This document shows, piece after piece, positions 49,396 to 59,812 of a stretch of 64,000 nucleotides of DNA. The DNA comes from Staphylococcus piscifermentans (GTDB lineage: Bacteria > Bacillota > Bacilli > Staphylococcales > Staphylococcaceae). The notes below the pieces were generated by a model. It ran no database searches. It saw only the letters and a program-made list of their open reading frames with translations, and had not been told where the DNA came from. Within the stretch, counting starts at the first letter, position 1. Every line of letters starts with the position of its first letter. The DNA lies in contig NZ_LT906447.1 of assembly GCF_900186985.1 (NCBI RefSeq), positions 1 to 64,000 on the forward strand, written 5' to 3'. The position numbers and the translations under genes are program-made.

Positions 49396-51273
49396 ATGAA
49401 TAAAGAGAGAAATTACGATTTGAATTATAAAAATAAATTAAGTCGTCGATTCAAAATTTCAAGCGCAGTATTGGTTATAAGTTCAAGCTTAATAGGTTCT
49501 AATATAGTGCCGTCTCCTTTAATAGATGCTGAAGAAACTCCAAATTTAAATAAAGAGCAGAATCCAGAACAAACACAGCAGCTTCAAAAATATATTCAAA
49601 AAAGTCGAGAGCAGCTCAACCGGATTAAAGGTTTAGAAACAGACCAAAAAGAAAAGTTGAATGAACAAATCGGTAAAGCTCAGAGTTCTAAGGAAATTGA
49701 TAACTTGTTGAAACAAGCGGAAAATGATAGCTCGATAAGCGAAAAAAGTAATGCAGAAAAAGCAAAACTTAAGGATGAATTAGAACAACAAAAATCTGAT
49801 CAACTTAAAGCAAAAGAAAACGCTGAAAATCTTTCTGAAAAAAATGAGGCGTTATCAACTCAAACTAATGCTCCAGAAAAGCCTATCAAACCCAATTTAG
49901 AAAATGAACAATCTAACCAAGATAACCAAGAAGTAGAGGAATTTGTTAAGAAAATAGAAAATACTTCAAATAAAGTTGACGAGTATCAACAAAAAGAAAA
50001 GGAAGCTCCAAAAAATGAAGAGCGTTCAAATACTAAAGTGACAGAACAAGCTGACCAAGCTAAGTCACAAATTAAAGATTTAAAAGATGAAGTAGATAAC
50101 TTGGCAAAACAGCCCGCAAATGCAAAAGCAAATTCAGATTTAAATCAGTATGTCCAAGAGAAAGAAAAGAACTTAAATCTGTTAGCCTCTAAAGTATCAG
50201 AAAGAGAGGCCATCTCAAAAGAGAATAAAGCACGCTTAGAAAATGAAATTGAAAAAAATAAACGTAACATCGAACAAAAAAATGATATGATAGCGAATCG
50301 TTTGAAAACAACTTCTGATAAGCAGCAAGCTGTTAAAGATATTATCGGCGATACTTTAAACGATAAAGAAACACAGGATATTTTAAAACACATTGATACT
50401 AAAGGGAAAACAGATCAACAAATCACCAGTCAGGTTGTGGGTGAACTTGATAAACTGTCATCATTTTCAAGTGATGGATTACTAGAATCAATGTTCGCAA
50501 AAGCAGATAATCGCAAAGACTTAATTGAAGTATTATTATCGCCTAAATTTGAGGAACAAGAAGCTAGAAACATTGCAGAGCAAATTATGCGCAGTCATCC
50601 AGATAATGCACAACTCGTTAAATTGCTGAAGCAACATTACGGTGAAAATATTTCTGGGGACGATATTTTAGAAGATGTGTTAGACCGTGCTGACAATAAA
50701 CAAAAAGCTATAGAAACGATTCTTGCTTCAAAACTGAATGATAACAAGGCACGAATACTTGCTAATAAGATTGCTGCGAAAGGCAATAGCAAAGCTGAGT
50801 TGCTGAAACTTATGAAATCAGATGCAGATACACGTATCGATCAATTGCTGAAATTGGACCATGATGCGGATCAAATGAAATCAAGACTACATGGAATGTT
50901 CAATCCGTTAAATAGTAGTCCTGGTTTATTGGCTCAATTAGGCGGTAAACCATTGCATCCAGATTTACTGAATGGTCATTCTAATTTATTTGGTTCTTCA
51001 AGTTTGTTAGATAAATTATTAAACGGAAAAAGCTTATTAGATGGTATTCCAGATATACCTAATCCTTCACAAGGACACGCATTATCATTAGGAGATTCAT
51101 CCGATGACTTTTTAAGTGGCTTATTCGATCATGAAGGCAACTTTGATTTACCTAAAGCCGGAGAAGCTGCCAAGAAAGTTGCGCTTCCATTTGGAGCTTC
51201 AATGATTATCGTGGGCGGTGGCATCCTATGGTATGTAACACACCGTAAAAGAAAGCTTAAAAAGCAGATTTAA
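49396..51273 (+). CDS. sasF: LPKAG cell-wall-anchored surface protein SasF
   Basis: About 625 residues. Signal peptide (about 20-48), then long Gln/Lys/Glu-rich coiled-coil segments to about 330. Helical repeats follow, with motif DNKQKAIETILASKLNDNKA. Before the anchor comes DGIPDIPNPSQGHALSLGDSS. The sorting signal is LPKAG, not LPXTG, followed by a hydrophobic helix and basic tail (HRKRKLKKQI), matching SasF of S. aureus. SasF has been linked to resistance to linoleic acid. ATG at 49396 behind AGGAAAGGTGA is preferred over GTG at 49387. Confidence 0.9.
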   Translation: MNKERNYDLNYKNKLSRRFKISSAVLVISSSLIGSNIVPSPLIDAEETPNLNKEQNPEQTQQLQKYIQKSREQLNRIKGLETDQKEKLNEQIGKAQSSKEIDNLLKQAENDSSISEKSNAEKAKLKDELEQQKSDQLKAKENAENLSEKNEALSTQTNAPEKPIKPNLENEQSNQDNQEVEEFVKKIENTSNKVDEYQQKEKEAPKNEERSNTKVTEQADQAKSQIKDLKDEVDNLAKQPANAKANSDLNQYVQEKEKNLNLLASKVSEREAISKENKARLENEIEKNKRNIEQKNDMIANRLKTTSDKQQAVKDIIGDTLNDKETQDILKHIDTKGKTDQQITSQVVGELDKLSSFSSDGLLESMFAKADNRKDLIEVLLSPKFEEQEARNIAEQIMRSHPDNAQLVKLLKQHYGENISGDDILEDVLDRADNKQKAIETILASKLNDNKARILANKIAAKGNSKAELLKLMKSDADTRIDQLLKLDHDADQMKSRLHGMFNPLNSSPGLLAQLGGKPLHPDLLNGHSNLFGSSSLLDKLLNGKSLLDGIPDIPNPSQGHALSLGDSSDDFLSGLFDHEGNFDLPKAGEAAKKVALPFGASMIIVGGGILWYVTHRKRKLKKQI

Positions 51274-51276
51274 AAT

Positions 51277-51329
51277 AAAAGCTTCATTCAAGAAACTCAA
51301 ATTAATTGAGTCATTGAATGAAGCTTTTT
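51277..51329. terminator. Bidirectional terminator between sasF and scaH
   Basis: AAAAGCTTCATTCAA (51277-51291) pairs with TTGAATGAAGCTTTT (51314-51328), with further pairing inside (ACTCAA...TTGAGT) and A/T runs on both sides. The genes converge here. Confidence 0.9.
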
Positions 51330-51340
51330 CATTTATATTA

Positions 51341-53431
51341 TTATTTACCTTTAATATAGCTTAATTGAGCAGCATCGTCAGCATCAATTGTTCTATAAGA
51401 AATGACTCCGGAGCCTTCTACATTAGATTCTGAAACCACTATCGAACCATCGTTGTTAACTTTTTCTACAAAAGCGACATGGCCATAGATAGGGTCGGCA
51501 TCTTGCTGTCCTGCTTCAAACACGACCGCATTATGTTTTTCTGGTGTGGAAGTAACGGTGTAACCTTTGTTTTCTGCACGATTATTCCAATTACGTGCAT
51601 CTCCCAAATCGCCACTGATTTGTTTATCGAATTGCGCCATACGATTATAAACATACCAAGTACATTGACCATGGGGATACGGTGAGTCACTCGCTGATTC
51701 AGCAAATGGTTTGAAATCTGAAGCATTTTCTTTACCACTTGGTTTGTAATCATTTAAATTCGGCATTTGTTTCTTATCAAATTGCGTTAAATCGTAGTGT
51801 TTGATAATGCTATTAAGTTTATCAGCATAGCGTGAATCAGTTGCATAAGTTTGTGCAAGATGCTCAGTAGCATCACGATAAGAGGAAGCTTCACTTTTCC
51901 ACGTAGGACGATAAATATCGGCGTTACCCTCAACTCCATTTTTGATTAAATCCGTATAATCTTCGAGAGATTCTTTTTCACTTGGGTAACTGCGGAAAGG
52001 TGCTGAAATTTGGTACATACTGTTTCCGCTATCTTCAAGTGTATTGAAATCCGCAGATTTGCCTTGGTAATTCCCTTTGATTCCGAATAAATTATAATGC
52101 GGTGACCGAGCAAGCGCACTATTACCTGAATCAGATTCTAAAATGGCTTGTGCAATCATGACAGAAGCAAATATATCTCTGTTCTGACCGATATCATGTG
52201 AATCTTTCGCAATTTTCTTGATGAACTGGCGTGTATTACTATTTTCTACAACAGTAAAATCACTGCTGTCTTCTTGATTGTTGGATAAATCAGGCAAGAA
52301 TTGGAACATTGCTGCTGATCTAAGGTTAGATTGCTTTACACCATCTTCAAATGATTGTTTCGGTTCGGTCTTGTCTTTAAGTTGTGATTGAGTCGGTAAT
52401 TGAGGATTAGTGGTTGATGTATCTGAATGATGGGTGTCTGTGGTTGTGTCTTCTTCTTGTGTGTCATTTGTTTTATGTTGGTCATCGTATTTATCTTTTT
52501 GTTTTTTAGCACCTTCGCTATATTCATCCAAAATAGCGTTGATCACAGAATCATCCTGCTCATTTTCTTGTTGTGAGGATTTTTCAGTATTTTGTTCGCT
52601 TGGTGTATCGGATGGTGATTTCTCGTCAGTTGTCGTGTCATCTTGTTCGGTTTTATCTTGTTGAGACGAAGTATCTTCTTTTTGCTGCTCGTTCTCTTGA
52701 GGAGCTTGATTATTATCCTCTTTAAGAGATGCACTTGCTTCATCTAACTTTCTCAAGACTTCATTATCATCTTGCGATAAGTCGCTATTCTCATGAGTGA
52801 TTGAGGATGCATCCTCTGAATCATCTGCTGTATCGGCTGAAGTTTCATTTTGAGAAGGCGTAGTTTGTTCTGCACCAGAATCAGTGTTCTTAGAATGATC
52901 TAAGTTATTGTCCGATTTGTCATCGTTATTTTGACTTTGTTCAGGTTGGCTTGACTCTGTATAAGATTTATTTGAATTTGAAAATAGTTGATCCCACAAA
53001 CTTGGCATGCCATTATTCTGTTCTTTAAATGGTGCCGGTTTAAAAAAGTCTAAACTGCTTTTATAGTAATCAGGACGAATAGGGTTGTTTACGCTTTGTT
53101 GAGTATTTGATTTTTGTTCATCTGACTCTTCAGCGTCTTCGTTTTTCTTTTTATCTTCAGTATTTTTATGATTTTCCTTTTTGGAAACAGAGGAGGGTTG
53201 TTCAGTCTCGTCTTCATCTTTTTTACTAGTATCATCATGCGTCTCATTTGTTTCTTTTTCAGCTTTATCTTCTTTGTCGGAAGGTGGTTGACTTGTATTA
53301 TTATCTGTAGCATTCGTTTTCGGAGGAGTTGATGATTCTTCTGAAATTTCAGCATTAACATGGTTGAAAGGAAGTGTTGAAATTAATAAAGATGATGAAA
53401 AAATACAGACTAATAACTTTTGTTTCCTCAT
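51341..53431 (-). CDS. scaH: Secreted peptidoglycan hydrolase: glucosaminidase plus CHAP domain (ScaH-type)
   Basis: 696 residues. Signal peptide (cleavage after VNA, about 27), then about 350 residues of very acidic Asp/Glu/Ser/Gln/Asn low complexity. A glucosaminidase domain follows (about 390-545, VMIAQAILESDSGNSALA with the catalytic Glu). The C-terminal CHAP amidase/endopeptidase (about 575-690) has Cys in HGQCTWYV and His in YGHVAFVEKV. It resembles S. aureus ScaH (SA2437) throughout, including the linker. GAGAGG precedes ATG. A tandem TGTTAA-N5-TGTTAG (53488-53504) lies 57-73 bases upstream, close to the WalR box. Confidence 0.9.
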   Translation of the reverse strand: MRKQKLLVCIFSSSLLISTLPFNHVNAEISEESSTPPKTNATDNNTSQPPSDKEDKAEKETNETHDDTSKKDEDETEQPSSVSKKENHKNTEDKKKNEDAEESDEQKSNTQQSVNNPIRPDYYKSSLDFFKPAPFKEQNNGMPSLWDQLFSNSNKSYTESSQPEQSQNNDDKSDNNLDHSKNTDSGAEQTTPSQNETSADTADDSEDASSITHENSDLSQDDNEVLRKLDEASASLKEDNNQAPQENEQQKEDTSSQQDKTEQDDTTTDEKSPSDTPSEQNTEKSSQQENEQDDSVINAILDEYSEGAKKQKDKYDDQHKTNDTQEEDTTTDTHHSDTSTTNPQLPTQSQLKDKTEPKQSFEDGVKQSNLRSAAMFQFLPDLSNNQEDSSDFTVVENSNTRQFIKKIAKDSHDIGQNRDIFASVMIAQAILESDSGNSALARSPHYNLFGIKGNYQGKSADFNTLEDSGNSMYQISAPFRSYPSEKESLEDYTDLIKNGVEGNADIYRPTWKSEASSYRDATEHLAQTYATDSRYADKLNSIIKHYDLTQFDKKQMPNLNDYKPSGKENASDFKPFAESASDSPYPHGQCTWYVYNRMAQFDKQISGDLGDARNWNNRAENKGYTVTSTPEKHNAVVFEAGQQDADPIYGHVAFVEKVNNDGSIVVSESNVEGSGVISYRTIDADDAAQLSYIKGK

Positions 53432-53487
53432 AATAATACCTCTCTTTTATTTAATGTGATTTACTATATACAAAGTACTACTTAACT

Positions 53488-53504
53488 TGTTAAAATATTG
53501 TTAG
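53488..53504. promoter_or_regulatory. WalR-box-like tandem repeat upstream of scaH
   Basis: TGTTAA-N5-TGTTAG differs from TGTWAH-N5-TGTWAH only in the final base. It is on the plus strand, opposite to scaH. Next to it, TGTTAACACTGTTAACA forms a dyad. WalR control of a wall hydrolase would fit; this is an inference. Confidence 0.4.
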
Positions 53505-53645
53505 TTGTTAACACTGTTAACAGGTATCAACTTTTTAAAACATAACTTGAGCAATGAAGCCATTATATCAATTTATCTGAAATAAACAAATAGTGTTTTG
53601 AAATTTATGTGCGAAGATATAGAAAAAAATCTAGAGGTGTATAAA

Positions 53646-56474
53646 GTGAAAAATGCAATAAGGCTTTTTCTGATGGATTTAAAAAAGATTATTAAAGCAC
53701 CTGCTGTTTTGGTCATCTTAGGAGGCGTGATGGTACTGCCCTCTTTTTATGCATGGTTTAATTTAGATGCAACTTGGGATCCATATGGAAATACTAAAAA
53801 TATAAAAATAGCAGTAGTTAACGAAGATAAAGGCGATAAAGTAAGAGGTAAAAAGATAAATGTAGGGGATGAAGTTGCTAAACAATTAAAAAAAGATAAC
53901 CATTTTGGTTGGGAGTTTGTCAGTCGTAAAAAAGCAGACCATGATTTGAAGATGGGCAAATATTATGCTGCTATGTACATACCAGAAAAATTTACACATC
54001 AAATGACTGGAACACTTCGCAAAAACCCTGAACGTGCTGATATAGAGTATAAAGTAAACCAAAAATTAAATGCAATCGCACCTAAAATGACAGATGCTGG
54101 AACTAGTGCGATTGTGCAGAAAGCTAATGATAAATTTAATGAAACAGCGACCAAAGCGTTACTTAAGGAAGCCAATCGGTTAGGTATTAAACTTGAAAAG
54201 GAAATACCTACAATTAATAAAATTCAAAAAGCAGTTTCTACAGCTAATAATTCTGTACCTGAAATTAATAAGTTTGCTGAAAAAATATTATATTTAGATG
54301 AGCATCAAGACAAGATAGATAACTATGCAGATAAATTTAGATCGTTGAATCAATACAAGGGCGACGTTTTAAATGGCGTAGATAAATTAAATCAAGTTAA
54401 TTCAGCTGTGCCTGCATTAAATGAAAAAGCTAAATTAGTATTAGCATTAAATGAATATATGCCAGATATCAAAAAAGCACTGAACGTTGCTTCTAATGAT
54501 GTGCCGGAAGCATTTCCACGAATTAATAGAGGCGTCGATATTGCTAGTAATGGCGTCGATAAAGGCTTACAAGGTATCAACGACGCACGCGGTTATTTGA
54601 GTGCGATTAATCAACGCGTAGATACGTACCAAGGAATTGTGAATGACGCGCAAAATCGTAATCAAGACGTGAATAATCGTTTGCAAAATAACTTACAAAC
54701 AGCACCTCAAAGTGCTTCGAAAACAAGTGAGAATAATATTAAATTTTCACCAATGAGCACAGATGGTAATTCAAACAAGACTTCTTTTGACAGTGAAGAT
54801 GCAAATGCAATGGAATCTTCTTTATCTAAGGGGTTATTGTCTTTATCACAATATACAGACCAGCAAGCAGAAAGTACGCAAGATAATATAGATTCATTAG
54901 AAAATATCGCTTACGGTATCTTGTCTTCTGATAAGCCTGAAGAATTTAAGTCTGTATTGGATAACATGAATTCCAGACTTGAAGCGACGAGCAAATCTAA
55001 TCAGCAATTTATCGATATATTATCTGAAATTGAAGACAGAGAAGATGTAGATCTTTCAACTGAAATCAATAAATTAGAAGAAGCGAATAATAGTGTGAAT
55101 AACTTAATCAGAAAACAAAATCTCCTAAGAGATGCGTTAGACCAAGGCAGCTCTGGTAAAGCAGAAGCAGTGGACTTATTGAAAACATTGCCTCAAGTTG
55201 ACCGTGATTTGAAGGGATTAAGAAATTATATTCGAACAGAAATGAACCAAAATTTATTGGACGTATCTAATAAAGTGACGTCGGTATTAAATAATGGACA
55301 GGCTAAACTTTCAACTGTTCAATCCAAGTTGAATACTATTTCTCAAGTGATTGACGGAGGAGAAGCGATTTTAAAAGACAGTAAGAATAGAATTGAAACG
55401 ATTCAAAGTGCTTTGCCACTTATCGAACAGAAATATAAGGATGCCATGGCTGTCGCACAACGTTATTATCCAGAGTTCGAACAAGATGTGAATAAAGCTG
55501 CTGCGTTTATCAGAAATGATTTACCTGGCTTAGAACAGCGATTAGCGGATACAACTGCAACAGTAAACGAAAATATTCCAACAGTATTTAATCGCTATGA
55601 TCAATTAGTAGATCTGTTAGACAAAAATCAGCCAGAGGCAAAACAAAAACTACATGATTTAGCAAAATTGATACGTAATGATTTACCAGGTGTCGAAAAA
55701 GATTTGGCAAAAGCGAACAAACTCTTTAAAGAAATAGACGATGACGACGCTGTAGATAAAATGGTTGATTTCCTGAAAAATGATTTGAAAAAGCAAGCAG
55801 ATGTCGTATCTAATCCAATTAAAATCAACCAAGAAGATGTTTTCCCTGTGAAAGATTATGGTTCTGCAAGTACACCATTCTATACAACATTATCATGTTG
55901 GGTCGGCGCTTTATTAATGGTGAGCTTGATGACAACAGATAATAAACATAAAGATTTAGAGCCATATTTAACTAAAAGAGAAGATTATTTAGGTAAAAGT
56001 GGTTTATTCTATCTCATAGGTACCGTTCAAGCATTAGTGGTATCCATCGGAGATATTGTAATATTGCATGCACAAGTAGAGAGTGTAGGTTGGTTTATAG
56101 GACTGACTGTCTTAACCTCGCTCGTGTTCGTAACGATTGTGTATACTTTAGTTTCATTATTAGGTAACCCAGGAAAAGCGCTTGCTATTATATTATTAGT
56201 GTTGCAAATAGCTGGTGGAGGAGGAACATTCCCTATAGAAGTAACACCCGAATTCTTCCAAATTATACACCCATATATACCGTTTTCTTATGCAGTAGAT
56301 GCGTTGAGAGAAGCGGTTGGTGGAATTGTGCCAGCAATCTTAACGAGAAAAATACTGACACTGATATTATTTGGCGTTATTTTCTTTGTGATTGGTATTA
56401 TATTTAAACCAATTACAGATCCTATCATGAGAAAAGTTGCAAAAGAAGCTGAGAAAAGTGACGTTATGGAATAA
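53646..56474 (+). CDS. YhgE/Pip-family membrane protein
   Basis: About 942 residues. One N-terminal membrane helix (about 20-38, PAVLVILGGVMVLPSFYAWF), a very long extracytoplasmic part with coiled-coil and repeated helices, and five or six helices in the last 220 residues (ABC-2-like). The conserved YhgE start KNIKIAVVNEDKG is present. The lactococcal homologue Pip is a phage receptor; here the function is unknown. The frame is open from TTG at 53598, but GTG at 53646 follows AGAGGTG and is the likely start. Neighbour of sasF and scaH. Confidence 0.88.
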   Translation: MKNAIRLFLMDLKKIIKAPAVLVILGGVMVLPSFYAWFNLDATWDPYGNTKNIKIAVVNEDKGDKVRGKKINVGDEVAKQLKKDNHFGWEFVSRKKADHDLKMGKYYAAMYIPEKFTHQMTGTLRKNPERADIEYKVNQKLNAIAPKMTDAGTSAIVQKANDKFNETATKALLKEANRLGIKLEKEIPTINKIQKAVSTANNSVPEINKFAEKILYLDEHQDKIDNYADKFRSLNQYKGDVLNGVDKLNQVNSAVPALNEKAKLVLALNEYMPDIKKALNVASNDVPEAFPRINRGVDIASNGVDKGLQGINDARGYLSAINQRVDTYQGIVNDAQNRNQDVNNRLQNNLQTAPQSASKTSENNIKFSPMSTDGNSNKTSFDSEDANAMESSLSKGLLSLSQYTDQQAESTQDNIDSLENIAYGILSSDKPEEFKSVLDNMNSRLEATSKSNQQFIDILSEIEDREDVDLSTEINKLEEANNSVNNLIRKQNLLRDALDQGSSGKAEAVDLLKTLPQVDRDLKGLRNYIRTEMNQNLLDVSNKVTSVLNNGQAKLSTVQSKLNTISQVIDGGEAILKDSKNRIETIQSALPLIEQKYKDAMAVAQRYYPEFEQDVNKAAAFIRNDLPGLEQRLADTTATVNENIPTVFNRYDQLVDLLDKNQPEAKQKLHDLAKLIRNDLPGVEKDLAKANKLFKEIDDDDAVDKMVDFLKNDLKKQADVVSNPIKINQEDVFPVKDYGSASTPFYTTLSCWVGALLMVSLMTTDNKHKDLEPYLTKREDYLGKSGLFYLIGTVQALVVSIGDIVILHAQVESVGWFIGLTVLTSLVFVTIVYTLVSLLGNPGKALAIILLVLQIAGGGGTFPIEVTPEFFQIIHPYIPFSYAVDALREAVGGIVPAILTRKILTLILFGVIFFVIGIIFKPITDPIMRKVAKEAEKSDVME

Positions 56475-56494
56475 GCTATTGAATCGAATTAGAG

Positions 56495-56530
56495 TGGTGC
56501 CGGGACATGATTTTGTCCTGGCATCATTTT
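56495..56530 (+). terminator. Terminator after the YhgE/Pip gene
   Basis: TGGTGCCGGGACA (56495-56507) pairs with TTGTCCTGGCATCA, then TTTTTT. Confidence 0.88.
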
Positions 56531-56573
56531 TTCGTTCCAACAACCTTAACAACTTCAGATTATTGTACATAAT

Positions 56574-56609
56574 AAAAAGACAAGCAGCTCATGAAAGTTG
56601 CTTGTCTTT
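56574..56609 (-). terminator. Terminator of the opuA operon
   Basis: AAAGACAAGCA (56576-56586) pairs with TGCTTGTCTTT (56599-56609); on the minus strand a T-run follows. Confidence 0.85.
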
Positions 56610-56626
56610 CTTTACTTCAAAATAAA

Positions 56627-58348
56627 CTATTTCTCTTTCCATTTATCGACTTTATCCCGGTTGTTTTTAATCCAATCGCTGGCAGCCTTTTTAGGTTCTT
56701 TTCCTTTTTCAATTTCTAACATGATAGATTCCATATCATCTATGCTCCATTTGAAATTATCTAAAGTTCTATAAGCTTCAGGCATATCTTTCTTTAAACC
56801 TTTACGTGCCATAGTATCAATACTTTCAGCTCTGCCCATAGTACCTTTAGGATCTTTCAAATATTTTAAATCATAACGTTGGAATATCCAGTAAGGATTC
56901 CAACCTGTAATAACGATTTCATCTTTATTTTTTACGGCACGTTTAAGTTGAGCATTCATAGCGCCTGTGGAAGAGATGACTTGGTCCCATCCTTTTAAGT
57001 TTGGATAAGCTTTGATAGTTTTATCTGTGGCTTTTACAATTCCAGCACCTGGTTCAATCCCGGTAATTTTCTTTTTGGCTTGGTTATCTAAATCTTCAAT
57101 AGAGTCAACATCCATATAAGAAGGGACGACAAGGCCTAGTTTAGCCTTTTTATCAATATGAGGTCCTAAGTTGTCCAAATCGTCTTTGAACTCTTTATAT
57201 TGTGCCGCATGAGTAACTGGAAGCCAAGCACCCGTCATTGCGTCCGCTTCTCCCTTAGCTACCGCTTCCCACGTAACTGGAATATCTAAAGATGTCATAT
57301 TCACTTTGTAACCTTCTTCTTCTAAGACCTGTGCAATCACATTGGTAGACACGACTTGGTCATCAGATTGTGCATAAGCCAAGGTAATTGTTCCCTTATT
57401 CGCTTTTTTAGTAGGGGAAAAGAAGATAGAAAATAAAATAACAATTAAAACGATTACCGCGATGATTGCAGTGATTATCCATTTCTTCTTTTTAGGCATA
57501 ACTGACTTTTTCGGACGATTCATTGCTTGAGTGAAGCGGTCTAAAATAATAGCAAGTACTACTATACCAATACCATAAACAAATCCATTTCCGACTTCTG
57601 AACGTTGTACTGCTGCTAGAACACCTTGTCCTAAACCAGGCGTTCCAATCATAGAAGCAATTACGACCATTGAAAGTGTCAGCATAATCGTTTGGTTAAT
57701 CCCTGCAAAAATATTTTCTTTTGCCATAGGTATATCCAGTTTGAATAATCGTTGCCATGCAGTTGAACCGAAAGAATTGGAGGTTTCTACGAGTTCTTTA
57801 GAAATAGAACGAATACCTAAGTTGGTCATTCTGACGGTCGGAGGCAAAGCGAAAATAACAGAAGCGAAGACCCCTGGCACCATACCGATACCGAAGAAAG
57901 CTACTGCTGGAATTAAATAGACAAAACCAGGCATCGTTTGCATTAAATCCAAAATAGGTTTGACTACTTTTTCTACAGTATTACTTTTAGACATCCATAT
58001 CCCAAGAGGAACACCAATAATAATAGCGACTAAACTTGAGATAATTACCAATGTGATGGTATTCATTAAATCATCCCACATACCTTGGTTGTATATGAAA
58101 AGCAATCCAAGAAGGGTAAATAGTGCGAATCCCCATTTACGTTTAAATACAAAGAATGCCGCAATCACTAGAAGTGCCATCATCACAAATGGTGGAATCG
58201 CAGTGAGAATCATAGTCATAAAATTCATGATAGCTTCACCAGTAACTTGCAGGACTGAGAAGAGGCCGGATAAATGTGTGGTCAGCCAGTCTACGATGTT
58301 ATCAATCCAATCAGAAAAAGGAAGTTTTCCTGCCCCGAAATTAAACAT
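56627..58348 (-). CDS. opuAB: Glycine betaine ABC transporter, permease-substrate-binding fusion
   Basis: About 573 residues. An N-terminal permease domain (about six helices, EAA-type loop [22 protein letters not shown]) is fused to a C-terminal solute-binding domain after a helix near 285-305. The binding half ([20 protein letters not shown] to the end) has Trp residues typical of a betaine cage. This BusAB/OpuABC-type fusion occurs in several Firmicutes. Earlier in-frame ATGs at 58354 and 58381 sit on or before the GAGGGAGGG site; ATG at 58348 has normal spacing. It overlaps opuAA. Confidence 0.9.
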   Translation of the reverse strand: MFNFGAGKLPFSDWIDNIVDWLTTHLSGLFSVLQVTGEAIMNFMTMILTAIPPFVMMALLVIAAFFVFKRKWGFALFTLLGLLFIYNQGMWDDLMNTITLVIISSLVAIIIGVPLGIWMSKSNTVEKVVKPILDLMQTMPGFVYLIPAVAFFGIGMVPGVFASVIFALPPTVRMTNLGIRSISKELVETSNSFGSTAWQRLFKLDIPMAKENIFAGINQTIMLTLSMVVIASMIGTPGLGQGVLAAVQRSEVGNGFVYGIGIVVLAIILDRFTQAMNRPKKSVMPKKKKWIITAIIAVIVLIVILFSIFFSPTKKANKGTITLAYAQSDDQVVSTNVIAQVLEEEGYKVNMTSLDIPVTWEAVAKGEADAMTGAWLPVTHAAQYKEFKDDLDNLGPHIDKKAKLGLVVPSYMDVDSIEDLDNQAKKKITGIEPGAGIVKATDKTIKAYPNLKGWDQVISSTGAMNAQLKRAVKNKDEIVITGWNPYWIFQRYDLKYLKDPKGTMGRAESIDTMARKGLKKDMPEAYRTLDNFKWSIDDMESIMLEIEKGKEPKKAASDWIKNNRDKVDKWKEK

Positions 58349-59573
58349 TTGCATTCCCTCCCTCTTCTGTGGATTTGTCATCAGACTTAACAGTAATATT
58401 GTCCGTACTCATTGCACCAATGACACTGCCTCGAACTACCACGCCAATAACACGTTCTTCTTCATTTACTACTGCAAGAGGTGCGGGTGAGTTGTAAATA
58501 AGGTTGAAAATATCACTCACAAACATATCTTTATTAATTTTATGCACATTTTCATCTAGTATCTCTTTTAAAGTGAGTCCCTTATCTCTAGCTTCTAAGG
58601 CTTTTTCTGCAGAGATGCTTCCTTTTAATTTACGTTCTCGGTCAATGGCAAGCAACATACTGACTTCTTCTTGTCGCATACGTTGTAACGCCACATTTGG
58701 TCCTTCTGATTCAATATTAATAGTCAAAGGAGGTTCCATTATATTTTCTGCTGTTAAAACTTTAGAACGATCGACATCTTCGGTAAATTCTTTTACAAAG
58801 TTATTAGCAGGATGAGTTAAAATTTCTTCTCCAGTACCAATTTGCATAATCTTTCCATCACGCATCAAAGCAATGCGATCACCAATACGTAAAGCTTCGT
58901 TTAAGTCATGCGTAATAAAAATAATAATTTTCTTTACTTTACGTTGTAAGTTTAATAAATCATCTTGCATGTCGCGTCGAATCAATGGATCAAGTGCTGA
59001 GAAAGCTTCATCCATTAATAAGATTTCGGAATCATTTGCTAATGCGCGTGCTAGCCCCACACGTTGTTGCATACCACCTGAAAGTTGATCTGGATATTGA
59101 TCTTTAAACGAAAGCAGACCTGTATCTTCTAATGCTCTTTCAGCTTGTTGTTTACGTTCTTCTTTATTAACGCCGCGTATTTCTAAACCGTACTCCGCGT
59201 TTTCTAAAACTGTTCTTTTAGGAAAAAGACCAAAATTTTGGAACACCATATTTACTTTGGTACGTCTGATTTCCCGTAGTTCACTCTTAGACATCTTTGA
59301 AACATCCTCATCATTGATAAAAATACTTCCTGAAGTAGGTTCAATCAAACGATTAATAAGACGTACTAATGTAGATTTCCCGCTACCCGAAAGTCCCATA
59401 ATTACAAAGATTTCTCCATCTTCAACATCAAAATTTGCATCGTAAACACCTACAGTTGCCCCTGTTTGCTCTAGAATCTCTTGTTTTGATTTGCCCTTTT
59501 TAACCATATCTAGTGCCTTTTGATTATTCTTGCCGAAGACTTTGGTTAAGTTTCTCACCCGAACTTTGCTCAA
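58341..59573 (-). CDS. opuAA: Glycine betaine ABC transporter ATPase with CBS domains
   Basis: About 410 residues. Walker [10 protein letters not shown] (near 60), Q-loop, signature LSGGMQQRV, Walker [12 protein letters not shown], switch His in FITHDLNEA. The C-terminal pair of CBS domains (about 275-400) senses ionic strength in OpuA. GTG at 59582 is in frame but part of the GGAG site; TTG at 59573 ([13 protein letters not shown]) fits. First gene of opuAA-opuAB, overlapping it by eight bases. Confidence 0.93.
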   Translation of the reverse strand: MSKVRVRNLTKVFGKNNQKALDMVKKGKSKQEILEQTGATVGVYDANFDVEDGEIFVIMGLSGSGKSTLVRLINRLIEPTSGSIFINDEDVSKMSKSELREIRRTKVNMVFQNFGLFPKRTVLENAEYGLEIRGVNKEERKQQAERALEDTGLLSFKDQYPDQLSGGMQQRVGLARALANDSEILLMDEAFSALDPLIRRDMQDDLLNLQRKVKKIIIFITHDLNEALRIGDRIALMRDGKIMQIGTGEEILTHPANNFVKEFTEDVDRSKVLTAENIMEPPLTINIESEGPNVALQRMRQEEVSMLLAIDRERKLKGSISAEKALEARDKGLTLKEILDENVHKINKDMFVSDIFNLIYNSPAPLAVVNEEERVIGVVVRGSVIGAMSTDNITVKSDDKSTEEGGNANV

Positions 59574-59812
59574 AATAAACACTCCATTTCAATTTCTATC
59601 GCTATAACTGTACTTTAGCAAATTAAATTTAAAAAACAACCTTATTATTAAATGGAAAAAGGCAAATTAAAAAACATTCTTTTAGATTTTTAAAAATTAG
59701 AAAGAATTAATATACTAAACTTGCTAAAATGTCTTGTAACGTTCGCAAATGATTTTTAAACTTTTAGGGTTGCTAAATTTAGAAGTTTAATAGATATCTA
59801 TCTAAATTGTGG

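Noticed and set aside
52434..52664. Ser/Cys-rich ORF and neighbouring Lys-rich frames
   Set aside because: They are frame shadows of the low-complexity Asp/Glu/Ser linker of the scaH product.
57960..58490. 176-residue ORF on the plus strand
   Set aside because: It is a shadow of the opuA genes, which have clear domains on the minus strand.
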